A DNA stretch of 64,000 nt from Diphasiastrum complanatum (GCA_029204225.1 CM055101.1:62500171-62564170), one strand, 5' to 3'; positions 33,191 through 45,569 are shown, numbered from the stretch's first letter. The notes: a model not told the origin generated them from the letters alone. Numbers and translations are program-made.

Positions 33191-35575
33191 CCTTTTTGGC
33201 ACATGTAATAGAATTTAGAGGATTTATAGTGGGTTGAAAATTTCAAAAAACTAAGAATTATAGTCCAAAATTATCCAAAGTTCTTGTAGACAATTCCTAA
33301 ATGATTTTTGGGTCAAAATCATTATCCTTGTATACTAAGTGAGAAATTTTCCAAATGGGTTTGATTTTCTCCAAATCAATGACATTACCTTCATGTAAGT
33401 TCAATTTACATGAACCATTGGGAGAATTATGTGAGAAATTTCAACTAGTTTAGTCAAGATTGGTCATAGTTTAATAAATTGCCAAATACACAATTGAGGC
33501 CAATTTCATATTAGACTTAGAGTTTGACTTTTCAAAGTTATATTAGTCTAAAATCATTTGAATAAACACTTTTGGAAAGTGTAGCACACGAGTTTTTGGT
33601 AGATTCAATTTGAGTAGTAGAGACATTGAATCTAGTCATAATAATAGTAGGGTTTTTCATTATGGAGGAAAACCAAAGTTTGAAATTAGGTTTGGACCTG
33701 CTATAAAAGGATGTAACTCATGGGAAGAGAATATTTTCTCCCTCTCTTAGCTCATTTCATACTTATACACGGTTCTCTTTAGGTCATCTATCCATTGGTG
33801 CACTATATTAATATCTTGCAATTTTGTGTGTAGAATGCTCATTAAATGCTATATTCGGATCCACATGTGTGAAATACAATAGCTTATTGTTTTTGTAGGG
33901 GCAGCAACTTCATTTCATGTTTTGATTGATGTTCATCTCATTCATAGAGTAGATGTTAATTTTTCTACATTGGCAAGGTTGGTGATTTGTTGTCTTTCTA
34001 ACCAAAGATCAAAGGGATGCTTTAGATCTTAATGATCTAAAATTCTTCACATGGTATCAGAGCTCTTGTGTTCTAGGTTATGAAGGAAGAAATCACATCT
34101 ATCAAGGATTTGGAGGAGATATCAATGCTAAAGCATGCTAGATTGCCTTCTACTTAGAAACGAGTTCTTTGCATATGTAGATTGGATCTTTTGTACATCA
34201 AAACTCAAAATAGGTTTATATACTTGATAGATTCCAATTTCACACTTCACATACTGGATTTGGCCGATTTTTGAAGCATTAGAAAAGCCTAAGTGGTGGC
34301 TACAAGATTGCATATCAAGTTTTAGGCAATTGCGTGTAGAATTTGAAATATCCAATTTTTTGTGATTTTGTCAAAACCCTAATTTTGATTGGATCTCTAG
34401 TTTGTGAGGTTACTTAACTTCATTTTAGTGTGTTTCAATCTTAGGAAGTGGCAAGAGTCATTAGATTGAGGATAGATCATAGGTTGATCAAAATTTTACT
34501 ATTCTATGTGTTGATTTGCTTGATATAAGTGCTAGAAGAGAATTGAGAGGTTCCATATCTTTGTGATTTCTTTTTGGAAACATTTATTGTATTTCAAAAT
34601 AGTGCTTTGTGCATTGGAAAAGGTTGAAAGAGAAGAATCAGGTCATTGCAACATGGCTACATCAAATGGATACATGTGGGAAGGCAATGATAGGCTTACC
34701 TCAAGCAACTATTCATTGTGGAAAGTGAGGATGAAATCACTTCTTGAAATGAATAATGTTTTGGATATTGTTGTAGGTTTGGATGAGAGGCCAGCGACAC
34801 AACAAGAACAATTGAGGTATGACAAGAGGGCCAAAAGAGATCTACATATGATTAAGATGAATGTTACCATTGAGCTTCTCAAGGAAGTTGGTAAGTGTAC
34901 TTCATCAAGTGAGGCTTGGGTAGCTTTGAAGAAGCTTTATGAATCCAAGTCTACTTCTAGAGTGTTGAGTCTAAGAAGACAAATCTTTCAATGTTTTCAA
35001 AAGAATGAAGAGAGTCCAAATACTTTTGTTTTGAGAGTAAAAGCTTTGAATGATGAGTTAACTTGCATTGATGAGAACCTTAAGGAAGGAGAGCTTGTTC
35101 AAGTTATTCTTAATGATTTGTTGGATGCTCATGCTAACATTGTACAAAGTCTTTCTATTCAAAGAACTTTTCCAAGTTTGATGGATCTTCAAGAGATCTT
35201 GATCAATGAAGAATATAGGCTTCAAGCAAGAGGTGGATCTTCATCAACATCTCAAGTTGGAGAGGAGGCTATGTTCATCAAGGGCAAATTCAAGGGCAAA
35301 AACAAAAGCAAATTATCTAAAGAGCAAGATCAAGGGGAGGCTTCTTCAAATGACAAAAAGAAAGATAGGTCAAAGATCAAGTGCTTCTATTGTGGCATCA
35401 AAGGACACTTTGCAAGTGAGTGCTACAAGAAGAAGAAAGATCAAGGAGACAAGCAAGGTAATCTAACTCTTGATGAGGATGGATTGGATGCTCAAAATAT
35501 AAATGATGATGCTTTTGTGATGTCTTCATGTATACTTGCTAATGATGGAGATCTAGATCCATGGTGGATCATGAA
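33190..35575 (+). mobile_element. Copia fossil A: LTR, primer-binding site and gag
   Basis: Broken Copia element. The LTR appears to end at 34051; it contains a TATA-like CTATAAAAGG near 33703, and its start is not certain. TGGTATCAGAGC at 34052-34063 is a perfect initiator-Met primer-binding site. The gag frame runs from 34563 (likely Met at 34654). It contains LTSSNYSLWKVRMKSLLEMN, CTSSSEAWVALKKLYESKS, RVLSLRRQIFQCF and a CCHC zinc knuckle (CFYCGIKGHFASEC, about 35384). The gag is well preserved. At about 35575, where protease should start (WWIM), the sequence switches to the integrase of a different Copia family, making a mosaic. Confidence 0.85.
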
Positions 35576-38500
35576 TTCTCCAGAAGAACTATGGTGTATT
35601 TTATCAAGAAGAAATTAAAAGCCTTTAATTGCTTTGGAATCTTAAAGGAGCGTGTAGAAAAGAGACGGGAAGGACAATCAAAGCCCTTAGGTCTAACAAC
35701 GGTGGAGAGTACATCTCTACTGAGTTTAAGGAGTACTACCAAAGCCAAGGCATTGAGCAGCAATTTATCACTTCTTATTCTCCTCAATCAAATGGCTTGG
35801 CTGAGAGGAAGAACCGTACTCTGGTTGAATCAGCTAAATGTATGTTGGTGCATGCATCACTGTCTAAGAGCTTCTGGGCCGAAGTTGTCTCCACTGCAGC
35901 TTACGTCTAGAACAGATGTTCAACCAAGGCCCTCTCAAGCAAAACACCCCATGAGGTGTGGACAGGCTCTAAGCCTTCTGTGAAGAACCTACGAGTGTTC
36001 GGATGCATCGCCTACGTGTAGATCTTGAAAGAGATCTAGACGAGGAAAAAATTTGACTTCCAAGTTCTCAAGACCATCTTGATTGGTTATACTTCAGTTG
36101 ACAACACATACAAGCTATACGATCCCAATACCCAACAAATCTTGTTCAGCCGAGATACAATCTTTATCAAGGATCAGTTCATCAACATCAAAGACAAAGG
36201 CATTGTTCCAGGAGAACCTTTAACACCTGCCATTGACACGTCAATCTGAGCTTCAAGCTCAAGCGTCTCCATCGTCGATCCACTACTTAACAACGAGTCA
36301 GATGAAGATGTTGCTGCTACCCAACAACAATTCCCAAGAATGGTCCATTAGTCAATTCCTCCAAGAAGATCAAGCCGAGTCCGCACACAGCCCAGAAGGT
36401 ATATTCCTGAGTCTACCTATTTTGTGATACAAGAACCGATGACAGTCAAAGAGGCACTTAGCCAATCAGACTCTGATCTCTGGAGAGAAGCCATGGACAA
36501 AGAGTATTCCTCTTTTATCAAGAATCAGACGTGGTCATTAGTCGAAGCTCTTGATGGCTGCAATATCATCGATTGCAAATGGATCTTTAAGATCAAGTAC
36601 AGTGCCAATGGAGTGATTGATAGAAGGAAGGCAAGACTAGTAGCACAAGGATTTACTCAGATTTCTAATGTTGACTACAGTGAGACTTTCAGTCCAGTAG
36701 TCAAACATTCATCAATTCGAGCCCTCTTATGGTATGTTGTAGCAACCGACCTTGAAGGGCATCAACTTGATGTGAAAACAACTTATCTGAATGGAATTAT
36801 AGAAGAAGACATCTACATGATCCAGTCCAAAGGATATATTTTGGAAGGTATGAAAAATCATGTCTGTAAGTTCCATAAGGCACTTTATGGCTTGAAACAA
36901 TCTGCCAGAGCTTGGTTTCAGAGGATCAACACATTTCTCATCGAACAAGGTTTTTAACTAAGCATTGCTAATTGCAACCCCAAATCAGTACAACAATCTT
37001 TCATTATCATCATCTTATACGTGGATGATACGTTGTTTTTCAGCAACAAGATCAATTTGGTGAAGGATGCTAAACAGAAGTTGTTTTCTGAGTTCGACAT
37101 GTATGGGCTGGGTGACGCTCACTTCTGTCTGGGCATTCAAATCCACCGAGACAAAGCGAGATGACTAATTTATATTTCTCAACAAAGGTATCTTCACAAT
37201 GTTCTTGACATATTTAATCTGATGAACTATAAGTTAGCTCACTCACTAATGGATCCAGGCCTACGTTTGTCAAGGGACCAATGTCCTCAGACCAAGCAGG
37301 AAGAGGAGCAGATGAGAGAGTATCCTTATCGATTGATACTTGGATGTCTCATGTACGCAATGGTCTGTACAAGACCTAACATCTCTTTTGCAGTAAGCTC
37401 ACTCAGCCAATTTATGGCTAATCTTGGCATTACCCATTGGAAGGCTCTCATAAGAGTCATGAGATATATTCGAGCTACCATGGACCAGTGCATCTGCTAT
37501 GGAGAAGTCAACAACGACAATCTTCATCAGCTCAATGGATATTCTGATGCAAGATGGGGAGGAGATGTAGACAATTGTAAGTCCACATCTAGATTTACAT
37601 TATTCCTCATCGGTGGTCCTATTTCATGGAACAGTCGTAAGCAAACCTCAATCGCTCTTTCATCTATAGAAGCAGAATACATTGTTGCTTCTCAATCTAT
37701 TAAAGAAGCATTTTGGTTGAGAAATTTATTGTCAGACATTAGTTTGAATCAGTATAGCCCTACCATCATATTATGTGATAATCAGAGTGCCATTGCCTTA
37801 TCAGCCAACCCTATATTTCACTCTAGGAATAAGTACATTGAGATCCAAAATCACTATATTAGGGACAAGGTTCTCAACAAGGAGGTAAGCTTAATGTACT
37901 GTAGAACATAGGACATGGTTGCAGACATATTTACAAAGGCGTTAAGTGTTAAAGCACACAACAATTTTTGTGCATTGCTTAGTCTGAAAATCAAGGCATT
38001 CACGGATCCAGATTAAGGGGGGGTGTTGGATTTATCTCCTTTACTCTCCTAAATCCTATGTTAATCTACCTCCATTCATGTTGCTGCATTTTTACTTGTG
38101 TTGTCCCCCAGTCTGCATATTTGAACTGTTTGTCGCTACACTCTGCATTTTTACTCAAAATTTTCCACAGGCGAAAAATCTGACACTGTCACCTTTCCAC
38201 CTTCGGGCCATCCTTAGCAACTAAGTGTTTTGCGACACATCCAGAAAAGCGATAGTTGCATAGTCTACACAAATACAAGTAAACCTAAACAGGCGAAAAA
38301 GCGCGACAATCTGTATTTTTACTCGCAATTTATGACAGGCAAAAAATGCAACAAAGTGTTACAATTTTCGCATTTTCACCAGCGTCAATTTTTGTGAAGC
38401 CCGACATCACGGCCTTTTCACGCTCGTTCCATGACTGTGCAATCAGATTTGACAACGACGGCAGCCACCACGATCTCCTACAGACGGCACAACCACTTTT

Positions 38501-38740
38501 GTACCTTCTTCATCTGTACACCTGTAAAATTTGTGTATATATTGAATACCTTTTTCAATATTCAGTAGGAGAGAGAACAAAAGCATGATTTGTAACATGT
38601 GAGACAGACATTGTAGATGCTTTCACGCATCGATTCTTTCTTACAAACAAATAGTCAGTAATAGGTTCATAAGCTTCACATATTGTGATTAGCTTTGTGA
38701 AGCACACGGTTACGTCCGCTATTGTTTTTTGCTCTAGATT
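35575..38740 (+). mobile_element. Copia fossil B: integrase to 3' LTR
   Basis: Broken Copia element without its own 5' end. Integrase lies near 35600-35910 (SNNGGEYISTEFKEYY, SYSPQSNGLAERKNRTLVES). Reverse transcriptase lies at 36424-37150 (WIFKIKYSANGVIDRRKARL, VAQGFTQ, LYGLKQSARAWF). RNase H lies at 37222-37911 (GYSDARWGGD, ALSSIEAEYI). A polypurine tract (TTAAGGGGGGG) precedes a 3' LTR starting TGTTGGATTTATCTCC at 38024 and traceable to about 38740. Several disabling changes are present. The LTR is shared with fossils at 17811 and 40930. Confidence 0.85.
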
Positions 38741-38966
38741 TGGAGCTTTCATGAGTAACAAAGAGCTCCTATGACGACGATTTTTTTTGAATGGTTATAA
38801 AACATGGCATGAACCCCACTGAGACAGCGAAGCACATGTTCGTGACAAAGGTAAAGTTTTCTGCAATCGTCCGTCCGTTTTTCATATACATGGTTTAATA
38901 TGTGTTCTAGATTGCAAACTAACGATACAAGAATGTGTGAATCTTTCATAAAGCCAATTTCTGTCT

Positions 38967-39600
38967 GCTATTTTGAACCTATCCAAAATGGCTCTCTGAC
39001 CTAGAAAACAAGGTTTTTTTGAGTGACTCTTTTATAAAGCGTGATTATTTAAGTCCACACGCAAATAGACTGTTCATCAAATATGAAGACAACTGGAAAA
39101 TGATGAAAGTTGTCAATGGTTGAAAAAGCAACCACATAATCCGGGGTCTGGAATATCAAGAGATATGTGTCTTTCTAAAGCTGTTTATGTTTGTGTATGT
39201 TTATTGTTCATAGTTCAGAAAATCAATTCACTTGTTTCCAGGGTGCTCAGACAATAACAAGTGCAACATAAGATATGTTGGTCGGTGTCTACGCCTTGGT
39301 TACAGCTCATACATTTTTTACGAGATCAGAAACTAGTCACATGCTAATGATGAATTTTTCTTAAATAAAATTGCTCTTCCTGCTATTCTGAACCTATCGA
39401 AAACAACCTTCTGAACTGGAAGACAAGTTTTCTCACAGACTCTTCCTATAGGGCCTGATTATTCAAGTCCACATGCAAGTGAACTGTTCATCAAAGATGG
39501 AGAGATGAAAAATGATGAGACTTCTTAATGGCTGAAAAATCAACCAGATAGTCTGGTGTGTGCAATATCAAGACATATGGGTCCTTGTAGAGCTCTAAAG
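38967..39600. repeat. Diverged tandem duplication, 412-bp period
   Basis: The block at 38967-39180 (CTGCTATTTTGAACCTATC, TTATTTAAGTCCACACGCAA, GACTGTTCATCAAA) recurs at 39379-39590 with the same order and roughly 75% identity. It lies just beyond the LTR of Copia fossil B. No coding is seen; it may be satellite-like or untranslated DNA of an older element. Confidence 0.75.
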
Positions 39601-40290
39601 CATTTAAATGACCCTATGCAACCACCATATAGGAGGTCACATAAAAAAAATCATATTTTCACTTTGACCACATGTCATGAAATCAAATCAAATCTATGAC
39701 ACCTAGATTTTTTACAAATCTAGATTTGCATGACATCATTGATTTGATATAATATTGTGTCATAAAATCTCAAAAGATTTGTCAAATTGGTTGTTTAATA
39801 AAATTATGTATTATCATTATATCTCATGATTTTGTCTTCTATATCAAATCTCAAAAAAAATTAAAATTTATAAAAATATAAGATTTGTAAAAGTTAGTTT
39901 TGTAAAAATTAAGTACTATCAGAAGGACCCATGATTTTATCCTATATGTCCAATCGTATTAAAAAAATATGTTTTATGTTTTTTTTTTATTATTTTGCGT
40001 CAAATTTCACAAAAAAATTTGTTCACAAAATTAAGAACAAATCATGATTTTCATGACATTTGAAGCATGTAAACCCATGTGGGGGACCTTCCCACGTGTG
40101 AAAATGCAAAAAAATTTGCTTGCGGAACATCCACACGTCAATAGCATGTGGATTATCCACGCGTGGATAACTACCACTGGATGATCCACGTGAAACTTGA
40201 ATGAGAAAAAAATCGGATTTCGGCATCCATTCTCTTCCTCTTTCTTTACTATTGTTTCTCTTCTTTCTCTAGTTCTATTGCTTTACTCAT
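39600..40290. other. AT-rich spacer with a cluster of ACGTG/CGCGTGG words
   Basis: AT-rich sequence without a gene. At 40090-40195 there is a concentration of CCACGTGTG, CACACGTC, CCACGCGTGG and TCCACGTG words, some forming short palindromes. They lie 400-500 bp upstream of the Ser/Arg-rich frame at 40569. Confidence 0.4.
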
Positions 40291-40568
40291 CTTTCTTTGT
40301 TTAGGCCTCCAACTACTCTATTGCTCTCGTTCTTGCTCTTGCTTGTGCTTAAGCTATTTCTCTCATTCTATTGCTTGCATTGGCTTTTGCTCTTGCTTGT
40401 GCTCAAGCTCTTGCTCTCACTCTATTGCTTGCATTTGCTTTTGCTCTATTGTTTGCAATATTATTCTATTGCTTGTTCTATCTCCCTTGATTTTTCTCTT
40501 GCTTACTCTTTTGATCATCCACTCTTCACTACTCTCTCAGTCTCCACCACTTTCAAACATTTTAAGTT

Positions 40569-40859
40569 TTGTTCGATAGAATGTCGTCTAGTGGAAGGTC
40601 TAGTGGAAGGTTGAGTGGAAGGACATCAAGGAGAAGACCTTGTGAGGAACCCGAGCAATATTCACAAGATTGGTATGAAAATCTCTCTCCCCAAGCTCGA
40701 GAGAGAATAAAAAATCTTGTGTTATCTTCTTCGGGTGAATCATCCGCAGGTACACCTTCCATGGATGCACCTTCCCAAGAATCTTGTAGTGTCTACTATG
40801 ATGTTAATCCACTTGATCAAAGATCGAAGGGACAATGTAGTCATTGCTCATTTACATGA
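40569..40859 (+). CDS. Short Ser/Arg-rich hypothetical frame, cut by a Copia LTR
   Basis: The likely start is the second Met at 40581 (MSSSGRSSGRLSGRTSRRRP). It continues EQYSQDWYENLSPQARERIK and ends after DQRSKGQCSHCSFT. A repetitive CT/TTG-rich tract (40210-40560) precedes it. A Copia LTR begins 70 bp after the stop at 40930, so the original gene may have been interrupted. The late CxxC could be half of a zinc finger, as in the N-terminus of some hAT transposases, but this is a guess. Family not recognised. Confidence 0.3.
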   Translation: MFDRMSSSGRSSGRLSGRTSRRRPCEEPEQYSQDWYENLSPQARERIKNLVLSSSGESSAGTPSMDAPSQESCSVYYDVNPLDQRSKGQCSHCSFT

Positions 40860-40929
40860 TTTAGTTGCACTATATTTTGGAAAGTATTACATGACTAATT
40901 GGTCCTCCTAATAGTTAGAAGATAAAAAT

Positions 40930-43900
40930 TGTTGGATTTATCTCCTCTATTCTCCTAAATCCCATGTTAATCTAGTTCCATTCATTGCTACATATTTACT
41001 TGCATTGTCGTGCAGCTCAACTACTGAAGACAAGCAAATGAAGATGGCCGACATATCGAAGTTGGACGAACTATTGGGTCGACCCAACCTGGTCGACATA
41101 TCGGGGAAGCCTAACTTATCGGTCTCTTCACGCTCACTCCTTGTATTGTGCAATAGACTTGAAAATGACAACAACCATGATCTACCTTCTAACGGTGCAA
41201 CGGCTCTACGCCTTCTCTTGTACACTAATCTACATACATGTAAATAACACAGTAACAACTGTATCAAAATCAAGCAACAAGTATGCAATTGATCAATGAT
41301 CAAGAACACGGATTATTGAATCCGATGAGATAGACACAGTAGATGCTTTCATGCATTGATTCTCCTCTTCAAACGGATCGTCAGTATTAGCTCATAACTT
41401 TTACAGTTTGTAGTTAGCTTTGTGAGCACGTGGTTTTGCCTGCTATTGTCTTGTGCTTACTTGCATTACTGACTTGTATTTCGTTACAATTAATCTGAAT
41501 AAAGCATTGTCTAGTTCTGCATTCAGGTTCTGTCAATATATGCAATGCTTTTCGCTCTTTGTCTGACGATCTGATTGTTTTGTCTGATAGTCTGCTCTTT
41601 TGCTTCCGCTACTACCGCACATCTAGCTCTAAACTTAATCTTTTTAATGTGTTCACCAATTGTTACCAATAGTGCACGCACCAGGGGAACCTCTAACACA
41701 CACCTGCCTAGCATGGTAACAGAGCATAGGTTACTATTCTCTGATCGTTTAGACAAAGAATAGCAGCAAAGAACAATCAAGTCAAGTGAAAAATACAGCT
41801 GCAGCAACCTATAGAAGAATCAGATCATGACGACTTCATGACAAACCATCAAGAAGAATCCAATGACAACTCCTGCTTTCTTGATTCCGGAGCCACATAG
41901 CATATGACCAGCCATATCGGCTGTTTCAAGTCCTATACACCTTACAATACCAAAAGATATGTTCACCTTGGTGACAACAACACCCAAGCTATCAAAGGTG
42001 AAGGTACAATAAGATTAAGCTTTGCTAATGATCAATGTAAACTACTTTCAAATGTCCTTCATGTACCAAATCTGTCAACAAATCTGCTCTCTATTAGCAT
42101 AATTACAGATCTAGGACATAAAGTAGAATTTGAATCTGGTTAGTGTAAAGTAGTCGATAGGACAGGCAAGATCCTAGCACTTGGAAAGATGCATGGATAC
42201 TTGTATAGATTAAGTCATTGTTTTTCTGCCTCTAGTCAAGCATTTAGTACTTCTATTCAGATAAATAAAGTTTTACTTTGGCATTATAGACTTGGTCATT
42301 TGAATCATGCTTTTGTACAGCAAATGTCTAAACAATCCATTGTTCTTGATCCCGACTATTCTGACAAGAAAGTTGAATTACCTATCTATCAAGACTGTGT
42401 AGTCATGGTAAACAGACCAGGCAACCCTTTAGATCAAGCCATCAACATATTGCCAAAGGATTACTAGATGTTGTACATACAGATATTTTTGGCCCAATGC
42501 AGAATCCTTCATAGAAGGATGCAAAGTATTTTGTAGCTTTTATTGATGAATTTTCCAGAAGAACTATGGTATATTTTATTAAGAAGAAATCAGAAGCTTT
42601 CAACTGCTTCAGAATCTTCAAGGAGCATGTAGAGAAAGAAACTAGCAAGACAATCAAAGCCCTGAGGTCTAATAATGGTGGAGAGTACATCTCTACTGAA
42701 TTCAAGGAGTACTGCCAGAGCCAAGGCATTGAATAACAATTTATCACTCCCTATTCGCCTCAGTCTAATGGCTTAGATGAGAGAGAGAACCATAGCCTGG
42801 TTGAGTCAGCCAAATGTATGCGAGCACACTCATCTTTACTGAAGAGCTTCTAGGTTGAAGCTGTTTCCACTATAGCTTACATCCAGAACAGATGTTCAAC
42901 CAAGGCCCTCTCAGGAAGAACACCCCATGAGGTGTGGACAGGCACAAAGCCTTCATTGAAGAACCTACGAGTATTCACATGCATCCCCTACGCGCAGATC
43001 CCAAAGGAGACAAGGAAGAAATTTGACTTCCAAGGTCTCAAGACAATCTTTATCATATTTACTTCATCTAACGACACTTACAAGTTGCCCTAATACCCAA
43101 TAGACTTTGTTCAGCAGAGATACAACCTTTATCTAGGATCAGTTTGTCGATCTCAAAGGCAAGGATAAAGTTCCTATCAAACCTTCAATACCTGCCTCTA
43201 ACACGACAATTCGAGCTTCTGGCTCGAGCATGCAGATAATCAACCAATTACCCAACAGTGAGTCAAACGAAGATGTTGCTACTACTCAGCAACAACAAAT
43301 CCAAAATCGCACTTCTTCCAAGAAGATCAAGCCGAGTGCGCACACAACCCAAAAGGTATACTCCTAAATTTGCCTGTCTTTTAATGCAGAACTGACATCA
43401 ATCGATGAGGCACTTAGCCAACCAGACTGTGATCTTTGGAGAATATACCTATTGATCAATACTTGGATCTCTCATGTATGCAATGGTCTGTACAAGACCT
43501 GATATTGCTTTTGCAATTAGCTCACTCGGCCAATTCATGGCCAATCCTGGCATTACCCATTGGAAGGCTCTTATAAGAGTCATGAGATACATTCGAGCAC
43601 AATGGACCAGTGCATCTGCTATGGAGAAGTCAGCAACGACAATCTTCATCAGCTCAGTGGATGTTATGATGCAAGCTACGGAGGAGATGTAGACAATCGT
43701 AAGTCCATATCTGAATTTACATTCTTCTTCAATGGCGGTCCTATGTTATGGAACAGTCGTAAGCGAACCTCTATTGCTCTTTCATCTACAGAAGCAAAGT
43801 ATATTCCTACTTCTCAATCTATTAAAAAGGCATTCTGATTGAGAAATTTACTGGCAGACATTAGTTTGAACCAATATACCCCGACAATTATATTTTGTGA

Positions 43901-44110
43901 TAATCAGAGTGATTTCACTCTAGGAGTAAACACATTGAAATCTAATATCACTATGTCAAGGGAAAGATTCTCGATAAAGAGGTGAGCTTAACGTACTGTC
44001 AAACGCAGGACATGGTTGCAGATGTGTTCACCAAGGCATTGAGCATTGATGCACACAAGCCACGATCTTCCTTCTGACGGTGCAATGGCTCCACGCCTTC
44101 TCTTCTAGTT
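40930..44110 (+). mobile_element. Copia fossil C
   Basis: Broken Copia element, same family as B. The 5' LTR is 40930-41713 (TGTTGGATTTATCTCC...CTAGCA). A near-match primer-binding site, TGGTAACAGAGC, follows at 41714-41725. Protease and pre-integrase are at about 41870-42420 (FLDSGAT-like start, LLWHYRLGHLNHAFVQQMSK). Integrase is at about 42450-43000 (RSNNGGEYISTEFKEYC). RNase H is at about 43470-43900 (SIALSSTEAKYI). Most of the reverse transcriptase is absent. The 3' LTR is reduced to a short internal piece (about 44058-44110). Many disabling changes. Confidence 0.85.
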
Positions 44111-44149
44111 TGACTACCTTCAATACATGTCTTTGATTCTCGTGTATTT

Positions 44150-44278
44150 CTATAGACTGTGCGACAACGTGAATAAATATGTAGCAATATGAATGAATCT
44201 AGATTAACAATGGATTTAGGGAGAGAAGGTGAATCTAGATTAACAATGGAATTAGGGAGAGAAGGAATAAATCCAACA
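44150..44278 (-). mobile_element. Inverted Copia LTR start next to fossil C
   Basis: Read on the minus strand from 44278 this begins TGTTGGATTTATTCC and continues ATTGTTAATCTAGATTCA and TTGCTACATATTTATTCACG, matching the first 90 bp of the LTR at 40930 but in opposite orientation. A 36-bp piece (GAATCTAGATTAACAATGG-A) is present twice in tandem. It lies just beyond plus-oriented LTR interior sequence, so two LTR pieces face each other. Confidence 0.75.
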
Positions 44279-44784
44279 CTTTCATAGTAGCAAGGCATGT
44301 GATTGGCACTTAGTTTGTGACTGATAAAATTCTCATGTCAAATGTCTTTGAGGTGTAATCTAAATCCAAAAAGCTTCGTAGTATGCCACTTATTTACTTG
44401 GTACTTGGGATCACTCACAAAGTTTGACCCTTGGAAAAAGAGCACCTTCAAATATTAAATAGTATGTCCTATATGCCCCTGATTGACATGACACAGAATA
44501 ATGACGTGCTAAGTCTTATCCTTAAAAATTTCTATTATTCAACTATTTATACAAACATAAATATAAAAAATTTAGTACAATCTAGAATAAGAAAGTCCTT
44601 GTGACAATAAGAAAAGTATGTAAGTTATAAAAAGTAGGCATATGGTATATCAAATACCCATTTAAAAGTTGATAGTACAAAGCCATCCTTGTGACAAAAA
44701 GAAAGTATGTAAAAGTTTTATAAAATAGACATATGGTTTAGTTTGGAGATTTTTATTAAGAAAGAATTCGTTTCTTGTGAATTA

Positions 44785-45394
44785 TGTAGGAATTCGGTGG
44801 GCCTTCAGCGGATACCACTTAACCTTTCTGGTTCAGAGGTTGCACCAAAATCAAGGAGCCTTTTGCCCCTTCCGTGAGCCGCGTTCAAGGATCCCATCCC
44901 CGGATGCCTAGCCGCCCACGAATGCAAGTGCTCCCCCTTGCCGGCAAAGGGGCTGGTACCAGACATTTACCACTTACATCCACTTTGAACAAAGTCCCAC
45001 TTCTACTTATGGGATTTCTTTGAGCGTGGGTTGTGGCTCCACTTTGCCATTCCAACACTCCTCCTCAAAGTGGGGCACAGGTCACGTTGCCGGCTCTGAT
45101 ACCATGTAGGAATTCGGTGGGCCTTCAACGGATACAACTTAACCTTTCTGGTTCAGAGGTTGCACCGAAATCATGGAGTCTTTTTCTGCTTCTGTGAGCC
45201 GCGTTCCGGGATCCCATCTCCGGACACCTAGCCGCCCACAAATCCAAGTGCTCCCCCTTGTCCGCAAAGGGGCTGGTACCAGGGACATTAAACACTTAGA
45301 CATTTACCACTTATATCCACTTTGAACAAAGTCTCACTTCTACTTATGGGATTTCTTTGAGCGTGGGTTGTGGCTCCACTTTGCCATTCTGACA
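44785..45394 (-). mobile_element. Miniature LTR element (TRIM-like) with a 47-bp interior
   Basis: Two direct repeats, 44785-45057 (273 bp) and 45105-45394 (290 bp), begin TGTAGGAATTCGGTGGGCC on the plus strand. On the minus strand they run TGTTGGAATGGC or TGTCAGAATGGC to CCGAATTCCTACA, giving proper TG...CA ends. Between them lie only 47 bp. Read on the minus strand, these start with a perfect initiator-Met primer-binding site TGGTATCAGAGC (45104-45093) and end with a purine tract TTTGAGGAGGAG (45069-45058) abutting the 3' LTR. There is no room for protein, so it must have been mobilised in trans. LTR identity is about 94% by eye outside one length difference. A target duplication was not evident. 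Confidence 0.85.
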
Positions 45395-45450
45395 AAAGAA
45401 ACAAAATGTTTTTATTACCAAAGATTTGCTAGCTTTCAACTCCCAACCTG

Positions 45451-45565
45451 ACGAAAAGACACGAAGCGAAAATGCTCGCGAACATCACGAAAAGACACGA
45501 AGCAAAAAAGTTCGCGAACATTCAGACGAAAAGACATGAATGTGAAATATTCACAAAAGAAAAAT
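45451..45565 (+). repeat. Short tandem repeats, 36-39 bp
   Basis: ACGAAAAGACAYGAA starts units at 45451, 45487 and 45526, each followed by a variant of GTTCGCGAACAT, itself a near palindrome. The array lies next to the miniature LTR element. Function unknown. Confidence 0.7.
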
Positions 45566-45569
45566 GTTC

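Noticed and set aside
34052-34063. tRNA-like match TGGTATCAGAGC (also near 10788 and 45093)
   Set aside because: Only a primer-binding site complementary to a tRNA end; no cloverleaf around any of them. No tRNA or rRNA gene was found in the window.
40297-40579. Leucine/cysteine/serine-rich frames
   Set aside because: Low-complexity TTG/CTT-rich DNA gives hydrophobic runs in several frames; unlikely to be a protein.
44785-45394. Cassandra-type TRIM carrying 5S rRNA
   Set aside because: I see no 5S-like sequence in the LTR.
45451-45565. CRISPR-like spacing of short repeats
   Set aside because: Plant nuclear DNA, only three imperfect adjacent units without unique spacers; a simple tandem repeat.
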